64,000 nucleotides of DNA from Caryophanon tenue (GTDB taxonomy: Bacteria; Bacillota; Bacilli; Bacillales_A; Planococcaceae): contig NZ_MASJ01000004.1 in NCBI RefSeq assembly GCF_001700315.1, positions 21,822 to 85,821 on the forward strand. Direction: 5' to 3'. Positions 9,191 to 18,647 of this stretch are shown here, piece after piece (the first letter of the stretch is position 1; every line of letters begins with the position of its first letter). Both the position numbers and the translations under genes were made by a program. A model generated the notes under the pieces. It was not told where the DNA came from and ran no database searches. It worked only from the letters and a program-made list of their open reading frames with translations.

Positions 9191-10714
9191 TTAAAATAAA
9201 GCTTTCCCCGTCATTTCGGCTGGTTGTTCAACACCTAATAATTTTAACATTGTTGGCGCTAAGTCCGCTAAAATACCTTCAGAAAGTGTAATATTTTCCT
9301 TTGTTACAATAACCGGCACTGGATTTGTTGTATGTGCTGTCATCGGTTGCCCTTCAACAGTTACCACTTCATCCGAGTTACCGTGGTCTGCTGTAATGAT
9401 AGCGTGACCACCTTTTGCTAAAATCGCATCCACTACACGACCTAAGCACTCATCAACCGCTTCAATCGCTTTAATCGTTGGCTCAAGCATGCCTGAGTGA
9501 CCAACCATATCTGGATTTGCAAAGTTTAATAAAATGGCATCAAAGCGGTCTGCTTCAATCGCATTTACTAATGCATCCGTCACTTCATATGCGCTCATTT
9601 CTGGTTTCAAGTCATATGTTGCAACTTTTGGAGAGGCGATTAAAATACGCTCTTCACCAGCAAATGTTTCCTCACGACCACCGCTCATAAAGAACGTTAC
9701 GTGCGGATACTTTTCTGTTTCTGCGATACGTAATTGCGTTAAGCCGTTTGCAGCAATCACTTCACCAACTGTATTTTTCAAGTTATCACTTTCAAATGCA
9801 ACTTGTGCTGTTACATCATCACTATAATGTGTGAACGACACAAACTTCACATTTGTGAGTTCCTTCTCAGATTCTACAAAACCTTGATATTCTGGGTTTG
9901 TAAATACTGCGGATAACTGAATCGCACGGTCAGGACGGAAGTTAAAGAAAATGATGGCATCATTTGAGTCGACAGTCGCCACTGGTACAGCATCTTTTGT
10001 CACAACAAATGGTACAACAAATTCATCTAATATATCTTGGTCATATGATGCTTGAACACCTGCTTGTGCAGATTCAAAAATCGGACCTACTCCATCAACA
10101 ATTGCTTCGTACGCTAAGTTTACACGGTCCCAGCGTTTATCGCGGTCCATTGCATAGTAGCGTCCATGAATCGATGCAAACTGGCCAACACCAATATCAG
10201 CCATTTGCTTTTCTGTATCTGCAATATAACGAAGCGCTGTATCAGGTGCAACGTCACGACCATCTAAGAAGCCATGTACGAATACATCTTCTAGCCCTTG
10301 TTGTTTCGCTAATTGTAATAGGGCAAATAAATGCTCATAGTGACTATGTACGCCACCATCTGATAATAAGCCCATTAAATGAAGCTTACCGCCATGACGC
10401 TTCACATGAGCAATTGCGTCTAAAAAGGCTAGAATGTCGAAAAACTCTTTATCGCGAATTGATTTATGAATACGCGTTAAACTTTGATAAACGATGCGAC
10501 CTGCACCAATGTTTAAGTGACCTACTTCAGAGTTCCCCATTTGACCGTCTGGAAGTCCTACTGCTTCGCCACTCGCTGTTAATGTCGCGTGTGGGAAGTG
10601 ATTCCAATAACGGTCGAAGTTTGGCTTCTTCGCTTGTGCAACGGCATTCCCGAATGTTTCGTCACGGAATGCGAAGCCATCTAAAATAATTAAAGCTACT
10701 GGTTGTTTAGGCAT
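9191..10714 (-). CDS. gpmI: 2,3-bisphosphoglycerate-independent phosphoglycerate mutase
   Basis: A Mn-dependent, alkaline-phosphatase-superfamily mutase interconverting 3- and 2-phosphoglycerate. It has 507 residues, with metal-binding Asp12 (ILDGF) and nucleophile Ser62 in [12 protein letters not shown], plus [25 protein letters not shown] and ITADHGN motifs. The start ATG is embedded in the tpiA stop (ATGCCTAA, 8-nt overlap) and GGAGG sits 9 nt upstream inside tpiA, so the two genes are translationally coupled. Confidence 0.98.
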   Translation of the reverse strand: MPKQPVALIILDGFAFRDETFGNAVAQAKKPNFDRYWNHFPHATLTASGEAVGLPDGQMGNSEVGHLNIGAGRIVYQSLTRIHKSIRDKEFFDILAFLDAIAHVKRHGGKLHLMGLLSDGGVHSHYEHLFALLQLAKQQGLEDVFVHGFLDGRDVAPDTALRYIADTEKQMADIGVGQFASIHGRYYAMDRDKRWDRVNLAYEAIVDGVGPIFESAQAGVQASYDQDILDEFVVPFVVTKDAVPVATVDSNDAIIFFNFRPDRAIQLSAVFTNPEYQGFVESEKELTNVKFVSFTHYSDDVTAQVAFESDNLKNTVGEVIAANGLTQLRIAETEKYPHVTFFMSGGREETFAGEERILIASPKVATYDLKPEMSAYEVTDALVNAIEADRFDAILLNFANPDMVGHSGMLEPTIKAIEAVDECLGRVVDAILAKGGHAIITADHGNSDEVVTVEGQPMTAHTTNPVPVIVTKENITLSEGILADLAPTMLKLLGVEQPAEMTGKALF

Positions 10715-11468
10715 TTGCGCCGGCCTCCACTAATTTCACATATGACTCGACTTGTAAGCTTGCACCGCCAACTAATGCGCCGTCGATATGCTCTTTTGAT
10801 AATAGTTCTTCAATATTTTCTGGTTTTACTGAGCCACCGTACTGAATACGGATTGCTTGTGCTGTTGCATCATCAAATAGGTTTGCAACGACTTGACGGA
10901 TTGCACCACATACTGCGTTTGCATCGTCTGCTGTTGCTGTTTTACCTGTACCGATTGCCCAAATAGGCTCATATGCAATGACCATATGCTGAACTTCTTC
11001 TGCTGAGAAGCCTTGTAGTGCTGCTGTAATTTGCGCTTCTACTTTCGCTTCTGTTTGTCCCGCTTCACGCTCTGCATCTGTTTCGCCACAGCAAATGATT
11101 GGCACGATGTCCACATTTAATGCCGCACGTACTTTTTTGTTGATGGCTTCATCTGTTTCTGCAAAATATTCACGACGCTCTGAGTGACCAAGCACAACGT
11201 AATCAACACCGATGCTTGCTAATTGTGTTGGGCTTACTTCACCTGTAAATGCACCTTCTGTTTCGTAGTGCATGTTTTGTGCGCCGATTGCTAAATCTGT
11301 TTCATCTGCAATTTCAACTAATGTTGCTAAATAAATTGCTGGTGCACAGATAACCGCATCTACTGCCTCATTTGATGGAATAAGTGATGTTACTTCGTCA
11401 ACAAAGTCTGCTGCCTCTTCAAATGATTTATACATTTTCCAGTTCCCTGCGATAATTGGTTTACGCAT
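10707..11468 (-). CDS. tpiA: Triosephosphate isomerase
   Basis: Interconverts dihydroxyacetone phosphate and glyceraldehyde 3-phosphate. It has 253 residues, with substrate-binding Lys11 (GNWKMY), catalytic His in VVLGHSERR and catalytic Glu in [14 protein letters not shown], and the phosphate-binding [11 protein letters not shown] loop. AGGAGG lies 7 nt before the ATG. It follows pgk by 75 bp and overlaps gpmI. Confidence 0.98.
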   Translation of the reverse strand: MRKPIIAGNWKMYKSFEEAADFVDEVTSLIPSNEAVDAVICAPAIYLATLVEIADETDLAIGAQNMHYETEGAFTGEVSPTQLASIGVDYVVLGHSERREYFAETDEAINKKVRAALNVDIVPIICCGETDAEREAGQTEAKVEAQITAALQGFSAEEVQHMVIAYEPIWAIGTGKTATADDANAVCGAIRQVVANLFDDATAQAIRIQYGGSVKPENIEELLSKEHIDGALVGGASLQVESYVKLVEAGANA

Positions 11469-11543
11469 GATAGAACCTCCTTTATATTCTAAGAAAGCAT
11501 ACTGTGATGTAATACTTGGTGCGACGCTTTCTATTGATGTTCA

Positions 11544-12728
11544 TTATTTATCGTTTAATGCGACGATACCTGGAAGTTCTTTACCTTCCATTAATTCAAG
11601 TGATGCACCGCCACCTGTAGAGATGTGATCCATTTTGTCTGCTACGTTAAACTTCTCAACTGCTGCTGCTGAGTCACCGCCACCAATAATTGTGTAGCCT
11701 GCTGTTTCAGCCATTGCATTTGCTACTGATTGTGTACCGTTTGCGAATTTTTCCATTTCGAATACACCCATAGGTCCGTTCCAAATGATTAATTTAGAAT
11801 CTTGAATGACTTGTGCATATTTTTTAACTGTTTTCGGTCCGATATCTAAGCCCATCCAACCTTCTGGAATCGCATCAATATCGACAACTTGTGTGTCAGC
11901 ATCTTTTGAAAATTCGTTCGCTACAACTGCATCAATTGGTAAGTGTAGCTCTACGCCTTTTTCTTTTGCTTTTTCAATAAATGATTTTGCTAATTCAATT
12001 TTATCTTCTTCTAATAAAGAGTTACCAATCTCGTAGCCTAATGCTTTCACGAATGTAAACGATAAACCGCCACCAATTAATAAATGGTCTACTTGGTTTA
12101 ATAAGTTTTCGATAACGCCAATTTTATCTTTTACTTTCGAGCCACCAATAATAGCTGTAAATGGTTTTTCAGGTGCTGATAATGCTTTACCAAGTACATC
12201 TAATTCTTTTTGCATTAAGAAGCCTGATACTGCTGGGATGAATTTTGCGATACCTTCTGTTGACGCGTGTGCACGATGCGCTGCGCCAAATGCATCATTT
12301 ACATACACATCTGCTAAGTTCGCAAATGCTTGGGCTAATGCTTCATCATTTTTCTCTTCGCCTTCGTGGAAGCGTACGTTTTCAAGTAATACGATGTCGC
12401 CTTCCTTCATTTCCGCGATAGCAGTTTCTACTACTTCACCGATTGACTCATCTAATTTGTTTACGGGTTTATTCATTAGTTCTGCTAAACGCTCACCTGC
12501 TGCTGTTAAGCGCATATCTTCGTTTACTTCGCCTTTTGGTCGACCTAAGTGTGATGCAAGAATCACTTTAGCACCTTGATCCACTAGTGCTTGGATTGTT
12601 GGAATTGCTGCACGAATACGCGTATCATCTGTAATTTGCCCATCTTCCATTGGTACGTTAAAGTCTACGCGCACAAATACGCGCTTTCCTTGAAGTTCTA
12701 CATCTTGAATTGATTTCTTTGCTAACAT
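11544..12728 (-). CDS. pgk: Phosphoglycerate kinase
   Basis: Makes ATP from 1,3-bisphosphoglycerate. It has 394 residues, with the family N-terminal signature [11 protein letters not shown], the [10 protein letters not shown] substrate region, the nucleotide-binding [11 protein letters not shown] and the C-terminal [17 protein letters not shown] lies 9 nt before the ATG. It follows gapA across a 324-bp gap that holds hairpins, so pgk and downstream genes may be transcribed less than gapA or from their own promoter; no convincing promoter was found. Confidence 0.98.
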   Translation of the reverse strand: MLAKKSIQDVELQGKRVFVRVDFNVPMEDGQITDDTRIRAAIPTIQALVDQGAKVILASHLGRPKGEVNEDMRLTAAGERLAELMNKPVNKLDESIGEVVETAIAEMKEGDIVLLENVRFHEGEEKNDEALAQAFANLADVYVNDAFGAAHRAHASTEGIAKFIPAVSGFLMQKELDVLGKALSAPEKPFTAIIGGSKVKDKIGVIENLLNQVDHLLIGGGLSFTFVKALGYEIGNSLLEEDKIELAKSFIEKAKEKGVELHLPIDAVVANEFSKDADTQVVDIDAIPEGWMGLDIGPKTVKKYAQVIQDSKLIIWNGPMGVFEMEKFANGTQSVANAMAETAGYTIIGGGDSAAAVEKFNVADKMDHISTGGGASLELMEGKELPGIVALNDK

Positions 12729-12852
12729 TAGTTAGGTCCTCCTCATTATTCATAAACTAGCTTCTACAAGCGATTTTAGCAGACTTTGTGCTATTTGTAG
12801 AGTAAACACCATAGTTTTACATCGTACGATTTCTTTCATCTATCGACTTGCA

Positions 12853-12886
12853 TAAAAATAGACTTTCGCATACCGCAAAAGTCTAT
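12853..12886 (-). terminator. Terminator or attenuator between gapA and pgk
   Basis: On the minus strand ATAGACTTT (12886-12878) pairs with AAAGTCTAT (12866-12858), followed by a T-run. It should end or attenuate cggR-gapA transcripts before pgk. Confidence 0.7.
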
Positions 12887-12915
12887 GAAGTTGTTTTCGT
12901 AAAGTTATGTAACAT

Positions 12916-12945
12916 GGGACATAAAACTGGGTTGTTTTATGTCCC
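12916..12945. repeat. Perfect 12-bp inverted repeat downstream of gapA
   Basis: GGGACATAAAAC (12916-12927) and GTTTTATGTCCC (12934-12945) flank a 6-nt loop. There is no T-run, so it is not a standard terminator. It may stabilise the gapA transcript 3' end; this is unproven. Apart from this and the hairpin at 12853-12886, nothing was recognised in 12729-13052. Confidence 0.7.
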
Positions 12946-13052
12946 TATCTATTATATGAGCAATTGTCCAAAAAAGGCTATACTTTTTAAGTGCTAATAT
13001 GATAAATATGTTACACTTTTTCCTTTTATTACGAAAATGTGTTATTCAGTTT

Positions 13053-14060
13053 TTATTCTAGTCCTTTTGATGCCACGTATAATGCTAAATCCATTAAGCG
13101 AGTTGAGTAACCAATTTCGTTATCGTACCAAGATACCACTTTCGCCATGCGACCTTCCATCACCATTGTCGATAAACCATCAATTGTTGAAGACGCTGGG
13201 TTACCATTATAGTCGATTGAAACAAGTGGTAGCTCGTTGTACGCTAAAATACCTTTTAACGGACCTTCTGCTGCTTCTTTTAATGCAGCGTTTAACGATT
13301 CAATTGTTACGTCTTTTTCTAATTCAACAACTAAGTCAACACATGACACGTTTGGTGTTGGTACACGCATTGAGAAGCCATCTAATTTCCCTTTTAATTG
13401 TGGTAATACTTTTGATACTGCTACTGCTGCACCTGTTGTTGTTGGAATCATTGACACCGCACCTGCACGCGCACGACGTGGATCTTCATGCGGGAAGTCT
13501 AAAATACGTTGGTCATTTGTGTATGAGTGAATTGTTGTCATCATGCCACGTTTAATACCGAATGCTTCGTCAATTACTTTCGCCATTGGTGCTAAACAGT
13601 TTGTCGTACATGAAGCGTTTGAGAATACTTTCATTGATGGGTCATACTCTTCGTGGTTTACACCCATTACGAATGTTGGCATATCGCCTTTTGCTGGTGC
13701 AGAAAGGATCGCTTTTTTCGCGCCCGCTTCTACGTGTTTTGATACATCTTCCATTGAACGGAATCGTCCTGTACATTCTAGCACTACGTCTACACCTAAT
13801 TCGCCCCAAGGTAAGTTCGCTGGGTCTTTTTCAGATAACACTTGTACACGTTGACCATTAACAATGAAAGCATCTGATTCCGCTTGTACATCTGCATCAT
13901 ACACACCATGAATTGAGTCAAATTTTAATAAATGCGCTAATTGACCTGCATCTGTTAAGTCGTTTACCGCTACTACTTCAAACTCATCATGCTTCATTGC
14001 TTCACGAAATACTAATCGTCCGATACGTCCAAAACCGTTAATTGCTAATTTTAATGCCAT
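13053..14060 (-). CDS. gapA: Glyceraldehyde-3-phosphate dehydrogenase (glycolytic)
   Basis: Oxidises glyceraldehyde 3-phosphate with NAD and phosphate. It has 335 residues, with the Rossmann start INGFGRIGRLVFRE, an NAD-type acidic residue (VAVNDLTD), the active-site SNASCTTNCLAP (Cys151), the conserved HSYTNDQ and the C-terminal WYDNEIGYS. I set the start at 14060, where the GGAGG is 8 nt upstream; a longer in-frame start would include that ribosome-binding site. It lies directly after cggR, which marks it as the glycolytic GapA and not a gluconeogenic GapB. Confidence 0.97.
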   Translation of the reverse strand: MALKLAINGFGRIGRLVFREAMKHDEFEVVAVNDLTDAGQLAHLLKFDSIHGVYDADVQAESDAFIVNGQRVQVLSEKDPANLPWGELGVDVVLECTGRFRSMEDVSKHVEAGAKKAILSAPAKGDMPTFVMGVNHEEYDPSMKVFSNASCTTNCLAPMAKVIDEAFGIKRGMMTTIHSYTNDQRILDFPHEDPRRARAGAVSMIPTTTGAAVAVSKVLPQLKGKLDGFSMRVPTPNVSCVDLVVELEKDVTIESLNAALKEAAEGPLKGILAYNELPLVSIDYNGNPASSTIDGLSTMVMEGRMAKVVSWYDNEIGYSTRLMDLALYVASKGLE

Positions 14061-14083
14061 TGTGAATTCCTCCAATAATATAA

Positions 14084-15115
14084 TTAATTTTTCTTGAATG
14101 CGTCTAAAATTTCTTTTGCGGCTGCCTCATCTGTAATAAATGTTGTTTGCTTCGGTGCACTTAAAAAATAGGCACGAATGGCAGCTGCTTTATTTTTACC
14201 GCCCGCTACTGCTAAGACGTTTCTACTTTTCTTCACGTGATGTTCGGCAATGCCGATTGCACGTACTTTATGAACTGTATTACCCTTCTCGTTGAAATAA
14301 TAACCAAAAGCTTCGCCGACTGCGCCAACTTCTTCTAAGTAGCGCATTTCAATATCGCTTACTTGTCGACGTTGTGCCATCGTATCAGCACGGCCAATAC
14401 CATGAACGACGATTGCTGTTTCTTCGTAAAGCGTCAGCATTTCCTTGACCATTGGCTCTTCTTTTAACGCTAAGTAAATGTGTTCACTTAAGTTTTCTGG
14501 TAAATACAATGTTTTATAAGCACTGTTTGTTTTTGCTGCAAAGCTCGCAGCAAGTGTATTCGCTTGTCTACGCATTTCATGACCGATACTACCACGAGCA
14601 GCAATAAACTGAACATCTTTCGCAACATCACTTTCAACGAGGAAGTTTTCCATCGCTTCGATTGAACTACCGCCTGTAACAGCGATTGTGTCGTGTGGTT
14701 GCATCGTATTCATTAATTCATTTGCAGCTTGTTGCCCCATTAACATACGTGCATGTTGGTCTTCATCAGTATCACCTGGCACGATAATAACACGCGCAAT
14801 ACCAAAACGGTGACGTAGCATTTCTTCTAGCTCCGAAATCCCCGACCATTCGTAATAGAGTGGACGAAGTGTTTCTAATACTTCCATACCCACTTCTGTA
14901 ACATACATACCCTTTGTCTCGGCAATTACTAACCCTTGCTTACGTAAACGCTCTGTTTCTGTGCGTACTTCACGCTCCGGTAAATTCAGTAGCTCCGACA
15001 ACGGGCGTCTGCCAATTGGTGCTGACAGTTGAATCATTTGTAAAATGCGATAACGTACTTGTAGTAAAGATTGTAACTCTGGTAATAACTTTAATTGTGC
15101 TTCTTTTTCTAACAT
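14084..15115 (-). CDS. cggR: Central glycolytic genes repressor CggR
   Basis: A SorC-family repressor that, in B. subtilis, represses the gapA operon and is released by fructose-1,6-bisphosphate. An N-terminal winged-helix region (RRPLSELLNLPEREVRTETERL) is followed from about residue 90 by a sugar-binding domain (AVTGGSSIEAM, HGIGRADTMA, VAGGKNKAAAI). ATG at 15115 is preferred, with AAGGA 10 nt upstream; a GTG at 15124 is too close to it. It is the first gene of the glycolytic cluster and is preceded by its own operator. Confidence 0.95.
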   Translation of the reverse strand: MLEKEAQLKLLPELQSLLQVRYRILQMIQLSAPIGRRPLSELLNLPEREVRTETERLRKQGLVIAETKGMYVTEVGMEVLETLRPLYYEWSGISELEEMLRHRFGIARVIIVPGDTDEDQHARMLMGQQAANELMNTMQPHDTIAVTGGSSIEAMENFLVESDVAKDVQFIAARGSIGHEMRRQANTLAASFAAKTNSAYKTLYLPENLSEHIYLALKEEPMVKEMLTLYEETAIVVHGIGRADTMAQRRQVSDIEMRYLEEVGAVGEAFGYYFNEKGNTVHKVRAIGIAEHHVKKSRNVLAVAGGKNKAAAIRAYFLSAPKQTTFITDEAAAKEILDAFKKN

Positions 15116-15139
15116 TTTCTCCACTTCCTTTTAATTAGG

Positions 15140-15175
15140 GACGCTTTTTAACCCATTATAACATATTAAGTCCCA
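15140..15175 (-). promoter_or_regulatory. CggR operator overlapping -10 of the glycolytic operon
   Basis: On the minus strand the order is TGGGAC-N6-TGTT-N4-TGGGTT-N6-CGTC. This matches the B. subtilis CggR operator CGGGAC-N6-TGTC-N4-CGGGAC-N6-TGTC in both half-sites and spacing. The -10 TATAAT (15160-15155) lies inside it. Confidence 0.8.
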
Positions 15176-15283
15176 CTAGAAGCAAAAAAAATAAACTTTC
15201 TATTGCTATTGTAATCTAACAACCATGCTTTTGCAACAATTTGCTACGATAAAACATTTTTTTGTTCGACTGTACTATAAAAC

Positions 15284-15329
15284 AATTAAAAAGAAGATAA
15301 CTGTTATTACACTGTATCAGTTATCTTCT
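15284..15329 (-). terminator. Terminator overlapping the end of the glutaredoxin-like gene
   Basis: On the minus strand AGAAGATAACTG (15329-15318) pairs with CAGTTATCTTCT (15303-15292), followed by TTTTTAATTGTTTT. The 5' arm is part of the coding sequence. Confidence 0.8.
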
Positions 15330-15553
15330 AATGCTTCAAGTATCGTTACATAATCGATGTGCCCATATTGTAAAATGTGTCCATCTTTTTCGACAACCGG
15401 AATCATGAGACAAAAACGCTCGTGCAGTACAGGGTATTGTTCTATATTAATCTCTTCGTATGTAAATGAAATATCTTGTTGGACCATCTGTAATGTGCGG
15501 CGCGCGTCGTCACATAAGCTGCAGCCCGGACGCGAATACAATTGAAGTTGCAT
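15317..15553 (-). CDS. Glutaredoxin-family (thioredoxin-fold) protein
   Basis: A 78-residue protein that begins with a beta strand and a redox-active pair, Cys11-Ser-Leu-Cys14 (YSRPGCSLCDDA). A cis-proline-type segment (MIPVVE) appears at about residues 50-55, as in DUF836/glutaredoxin-like proteins. It probably reduces or senses disulfides in the cytoplasm; the partner is unknown. AAGGAG lies upstream of the ATG. Similar genes are found near cggR in other Bacillales. A terminator separates it from the ABC transporter upstream. Confidence 0.85.
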   Translation of the reverse strand: MQLQLYSRPGCSLCDDARRTLQMVQQDISFTYEEINIEQYPVLHERFCLMIPVVEKDGHILQYGHIDYVTILEALEDN

Positions 15554-15583
15554 ATCGTTTCAGCTCCTTTTCTATAAAAGTAT

Positions 15584-15623
15584 AAAAAAAGAAAGTTGCC
15601 GATGCAATTCATCAGCAACTTTC
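15584..15623 (-). terminator. Terminator of the amino-acid ABC transporter operon
   Basis: On the minus strand AGAAAGTTGC (15623-15614) pairs with GCAACTTTCT (15599-15590), followed by seven T residues. Confidence 0.88.
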
Positions 15624-15626
15624 TCA

Positions 15627-16349
15627 TTATAGTACTTTACTTAAAAATAATTGTGTACGTTCGTTTTGCGGATTCCCAAATACATCTTCTGGGTGTCCTT
15701 CTTCGACGATGTAACCACCGTCCATAAAGATAACGCGGTCACCCATTTCTCGTGCGAAGCCCATTTCATGTGTGACAACGACCATCGTCATACCTTCTTC
15801 CGCTAAATCTTTCATAACGGCAAGTACTTCTTTGACCATTTCTGGGTCAAGCGCTGACGTTGGTTCATCAAATAATAATACTTTTGGCTGCATCGCTAGT
15901 GCACGAGCAATGGCAACACGTTGCTGCTGCCCACCTGATAATTGTTCTGGGAAGTTATGTGCCTTTTCAGCAAGCCCTACCTTCTCCAATAATGTCATTG
16001 CGCGTTTTTCAGCGTCTGCTTTTGACATTTTACGAACTTGCATCGGTGCCATCACAATGTTTTCTAATACCGACATATGCGGGAATAAATTAAACTGCTG
16101 GAATACCATGCCAACATCTGCACGAATCGTGTTAATATCACTGCTTGGGTCGTTAATTTTCTTACCTTCAATATATACTGCGCCACCTGATACTTCTTCT
16201 AATAAGTTTAAGCAACGTAAAAATGTACTTTTCCCTGAACCTGAAGGACCAATGACACAAACAACTTGTCCTTCATGAATTTCGTAATCAATGCCTTTTA
16301 ATACATGAAGGTCACCGTACGATTTTTGTAAATTTTCTACTTTAATCAT
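15627..16349 (-). CDS. Polar amino-acid ABC transporter, ATP-binding protein
   Basis: The ATPase of an importer of the GlnQ/ArtP type, 240 residues long. Walker [10 protein letters not shown] is at residues 34-42, the Q-loop at FQQFNLFPH, the signature [15 protein letters not shown] near residue 135, Walker [12 protein letters not shown] and the switch His in VTHEMGFA. The start overlaps the permease stop (TAATG). The ligand (Gln, Arg, Cys or other) cannot be assigned from this subunit. Confidence 0.95.
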   Translation of the reverse strand: MIKVENLQKSYGDLHVLKGIDYEIHEGQVVCVIGPSGSGKSTFLRCLNLLEEVSGGAVYIEGKKINDPSSDINTIRADVGMVFQQFNLFPHMSVLENIVMAPMQVRKMSKADAEKRAMTLLEKVGLAEKAHNFPEQLSGGQQQRVAIARALAMQPKVLLFDEPTSALDPEMVKEVLAVMKDLAEEGMTMVVVTHEMGFAREMGDRVIFMDGGYIVEEGHPEDVFGNPQNERTQLFLSKVL

Positions 16350-17044
16350 TAAGCGCGCCCTCCTTGCTTACGTGGATTAATCGTGTTATTTGTACGCTTT
16401 TCAATATACGCAACAAGCTTTGTCACCGCATATGTTAACACTAAATAAATAAGTGCCGCAAAAATGTATGGCTCCCAGAAACGTTGGTACGTACCAGCGA
16501 CAATTTTACTTACATATAAAATATCCGGAGCTGCGATAACCATCACTAATGATGAATCTTTCAGTAACGCGATAAATTCATTTCCAAGTGGTGGAATCAT
16601 ACGACGGAATGCTTGTGGTAATACAACTTTACGCATCGCTTCTGAATGCGTTAAGCCCAGCGAACGTGCTGCTTCCATTTGTCCTTTTGGTACAGACTGA
16701 ATCCCTGCACGGAAAATTTCCGCATTGTACGCTGCACTATTTAATACTAATGCAATAACCCCTGACACGAACCAGCCAAATGACTGTCCGAAAATTGATG
16801 GTAATAATGCTAAGTGAATGATGAAAATTTGTACAAGCATCGGTGTGCCACGGAACACATCGACATAAATTTTACATGGCCAGTATAGCCATTTTTTTGT
16901 TGAAATTTGTCCTAGTCCTAAAAATAACCCTAGAATCACACCGCCAAGATAACCACAAACCGTTAAGCTAATCGTTACCCAAATACCTTTTAAGTACATT
17001 TCGCGGTAATTCCAGATCATTTCCCATTGGATAAAATCTAGCAT
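16349..17044 (-). CDS. Polar amino-acid ABC transporter, permease
   Basis: A 231-residue inner-membrane permease of the HisMQ/GlnP type with about five hydrophobic helices and the family EAA loop ([22 protein letters not shown]). The start at 17044 is preferred: AAGGAGG lies 7 nt upstream, whereas the longer in-frame start would run through it. It probably forms a homodimer with the downstream ATPase and receives substrate from the lipoprotein encoded upstream. Confidence 0.95.
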   Translation of the reverse strand: MLDFIQWEMIWNYREMYLKGIWVTISLTVCGYLGGVILGLFLGLGQISTKKWLYWPCKIYVDVFRGTPMLVQIFIIHLALLPSIFGQSFGWFVSGVIALVLNSAAYNAEIFRAGIQSVPKGQMEAARSLGLTHSEAMRKVVLPQAFRRMIPPLGNEFIALLKDSSLVMVIAAPDILYVSKIVAGTYQRFWEPYIFAALIYLVLTYAVTKLVAYIEKRTNNTINPRKQGGRA

Positions 17045-17116
17045 AATTGTTCCTCCTTCTTCATGACAGACGAAAACCACTCGCTCTAGACGAACGAGTG
17101 GCAGACGCTAATCAAA

Positions 17117-17890
17117 TTACTCTAGCTCAGTTCCTGTAATTTCAGCTAACTTGCCGTTGTCTTTAATTTTTTGTAAACCTTCGTTTAACACGTCTAATAA
17201 TTCGTCATTACCTTTTTTCACCATGAAGCCTAAGTAGTCAACGTCAAATGAATCATCTTCAATGACTTTTAAGCCTTTATCTGGGTTATTTTTAATGTAC
17301 TCAAGTACTACCGCGTTATCACCGATAGCTGCCTCTGTTGTACCATTAACTACTTCTTGAATCGCGATTGGTAAATTTTCATAGGCTAAAATATTTGAGC
17401 TTGTTTGGCCTTGTAGCTCTTGCATTGCTAAGTGACCCGTTGTTGTAATTTGTACCGATACTTTTTTATCTTTTAATTCTTCAAATGACGTGATTGGTGA
17501 ATCTTCTTTCACAACCATTAATAATTTCGCTTCGTAGTATGGATCTGTAAAGTCATAGTTTTCTTTACGCTCATCTGTAATCGTAATAGCCGCAGCACCT
17601 AGGTCAATTTCTCCTGTTGTTACTAAGCTAAATGTTGGCTCCCAACCTACGTTACGCATTTCTAACTCGAAGCCCATCTCTTCACCAATTGCTTCTAAAA
17701 TTTCTTTATCATATCCTTGGATTTCACCGCTATCATCCATATATTCAAATGGTGCGTATGTTGCTTCTGTACCTGCAACTACTTTTGTAATGCCTTCGCC
17801 GTCTGTACTTGACGAATCATCTCCACCACATGCTGCTAGTAATAATGTTGCTGCTAGTAATGGTGCAGCAAACCAAGTTTTCTTTTTCAT
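17117..17890 (-). CDS. Polar amino-acid ABC transporter, substrate-binding lipoprotein
   Basis: A 257-residue extracellular binding protein. A lipobox (LLLAAC, lipidated Cys21) is followed by an acidic/Ser linker and a type-II periplasmic-binding fold (YAPFEYMDDSGEIQGYDKEI, VGWEPTFSLVTTGEIDLGAAA ... ITDERKENYDFTDPY). It captures a polar amino acid for the adjacent permease and ATPase. The Shine-Dalgarno region is GGGGG-rich and not a classic AGGAGG. It is the first gene of the three-gene operon, with a clear promoter about 60-90 bp upstream. Confidence 0.94.
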   Translation of the reverse strand: MKKKTWFAAPLLAATLLLAACGGDDSSSTDGEGITKVVAGTEATYAPFEYMDDSGEIQGYDKEILEAIGEEMGFELEMRNVGWEPTFSLVTTGEIDLGAAAITITDERKENYDFTDPYYEAKLLMVVKEDSPITSFEELKDKKVSVQITTTGHLAMQELQGQTSSNILAYENLPIAIQEVVNGTTEAAIGDNAVVLEYIKNNPDKGLKVIEDDSFDVDYLGFMVKKGNDELLDVLNEGLQKIKDNGKLAEITGTELE

Positions 17891-17952
17891 AATGAGTGCC
17901 CCCGTCTATTGTAATCAGTTATCTGATAATTAATTGTATATTTGATGTATTG

Positions 17953-17981
17953 ATTATAATACTGTTTTCAGAAGAAGACAA
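17953..17981 (-). promoter_or_regulatory. SigA-type promoter of the amino-acid ABC operon
   Basis: -35 TTGTCT (17981-17976), 17-bp spacer, -10 TATAAT (17958-17953). A short palindrome ATCAG-TTAT-CTGAT lies downstream in the 5' untranslated region, and the direct repeat ATTAACTAAT occurs twice upstream (about 18020 and 18036); both could be regulator sites. Confidence 0.7.
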
Positions 17982-18185
17982 TAGAAAATTTAATTTTTAT
18001 GCATATTTATAGATTTTTATTAACTAATTGTATGCATTAACTAATAATTATTCATCAATAATGTTGTTGTAAAGCTATTTCGACAATTATTTCTTTGCAT
18101 ATACATAAATAATTATTCAAATTAAATACACTAAATTATCTGAAAATATTTTAGTGACATATCCTTATGATGTACCACAAAATAG

Positions 18186-18216
18186 AAAAAAGCACCCTCG
18201 ACGTTAGGGTGCTTTT
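18186..18216 (-). terminator. Terminator-like hairpin upstream of ABC operon
   Basis: On the minus strand AAAAGCACCCT (18216-18206) pairs with AGGGTGCTTTT (18198-18188), followed by TTTTCTATTTT. It looks like a complete intrinsic terminator placed in the leader region about 300 nt before the substrate-binding gene. Confidence 0.75.
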
Positions 18217-18225
18217 AAGGTACAT

Positions 18226-18279
18226 GAGAAAAAGCACCTGCCAGCAGGCTGCTAAAACTACCGGATGATGCTTTTTCTC
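18226..18279 (-). promoter_or_regulatory. Hairpin partner of the leader terminator (candidate attenuator)
   Basis: GAGAAAAAGCA (18226-18236) and TGCTTTTTCTC (18269-18279) form an 11-bp stem around 32 nt containing CCTGCCAGCAGG. On the minus strand its 3' arm contains GGTGCTTTT, which can also pair perfectly with AAAAGCACC of the hairpin at 18186-18216. Mutually exclusive terminator and antiterminator forms are therefore possible. The remainder of 17891-18647 is AT-rich, with a perfect palindrome TTCATAATAA-AA-TTATTATGAA at 18319-18340. Confidence 0.45.
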
Positions 18280-18388
18280 TATAAAAAAATATATATAATT
18301 GAAACAGTAAAATGGTTATTCATAATAAAATTATTATGAACAATGACAACTTTACACGAAAGTAACATAATAAGCTACTATTTTCTCT

Positions 18389-18511
18389 TCACTTATTCCA
18401 TTCTTTTCGTGACATTCGTTCTCGCTTTCGACACATTTTCATCCCATTATGTAACCGGTTCAACATGGCGTCAATTTGTCCGGTATGTTTATCAATAAAT
18501 ACGCTCGCTAA
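18389..18511 (-). pseudogene. Possible gene remnant or tiny ORF
   Basis: A 40-codon open frame without a good start codon or ribosome-binding site reads DKHTGQIDAMLNRLHNG followed by a basic tail ending RKEWNK. It has a protein-like look, and the opposite strand is also open here. I do not recognise it. It could be the 3' remnant of a decayed gene or chance. Confidence 0.2.
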
Positions 18512-18563
18512 TCACACATAAATGCTTGTTATGCGTTGTGTCTATAAAACCGTTTAAGACGAC

Positions 18564-18603
18564 AAAAAGTGGCAGAAGAAATTTTATTATTTCTCCTGCC
18601 ACT
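18564..18603 (-). terminator. clpP terminator
   Basis: On the minus strand AGTGGCAGGAGAAAT (18603-18589) pairs with ATTTCTTCTGCCACT (18582-18568), then TTTTT. Nearly the same stem occurs at 19572-19607. Confidence 0.85.
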
Positions 18604-18647
18604 ATTTTATATTTATCGTCGCTCACATGTAAAAAGCGTTTTAAATC

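Noticed and set aside
9964..10689. 241-codon plus-strand frame
   Set aside because: Exact antisense of gpmI with Leu/His/Gln-rich shadow composition.
13037..13555. 172-codon plus-strand frame
   Set aside because: Antisense of gapA; no start signal and low-complexity Leu-rich content.
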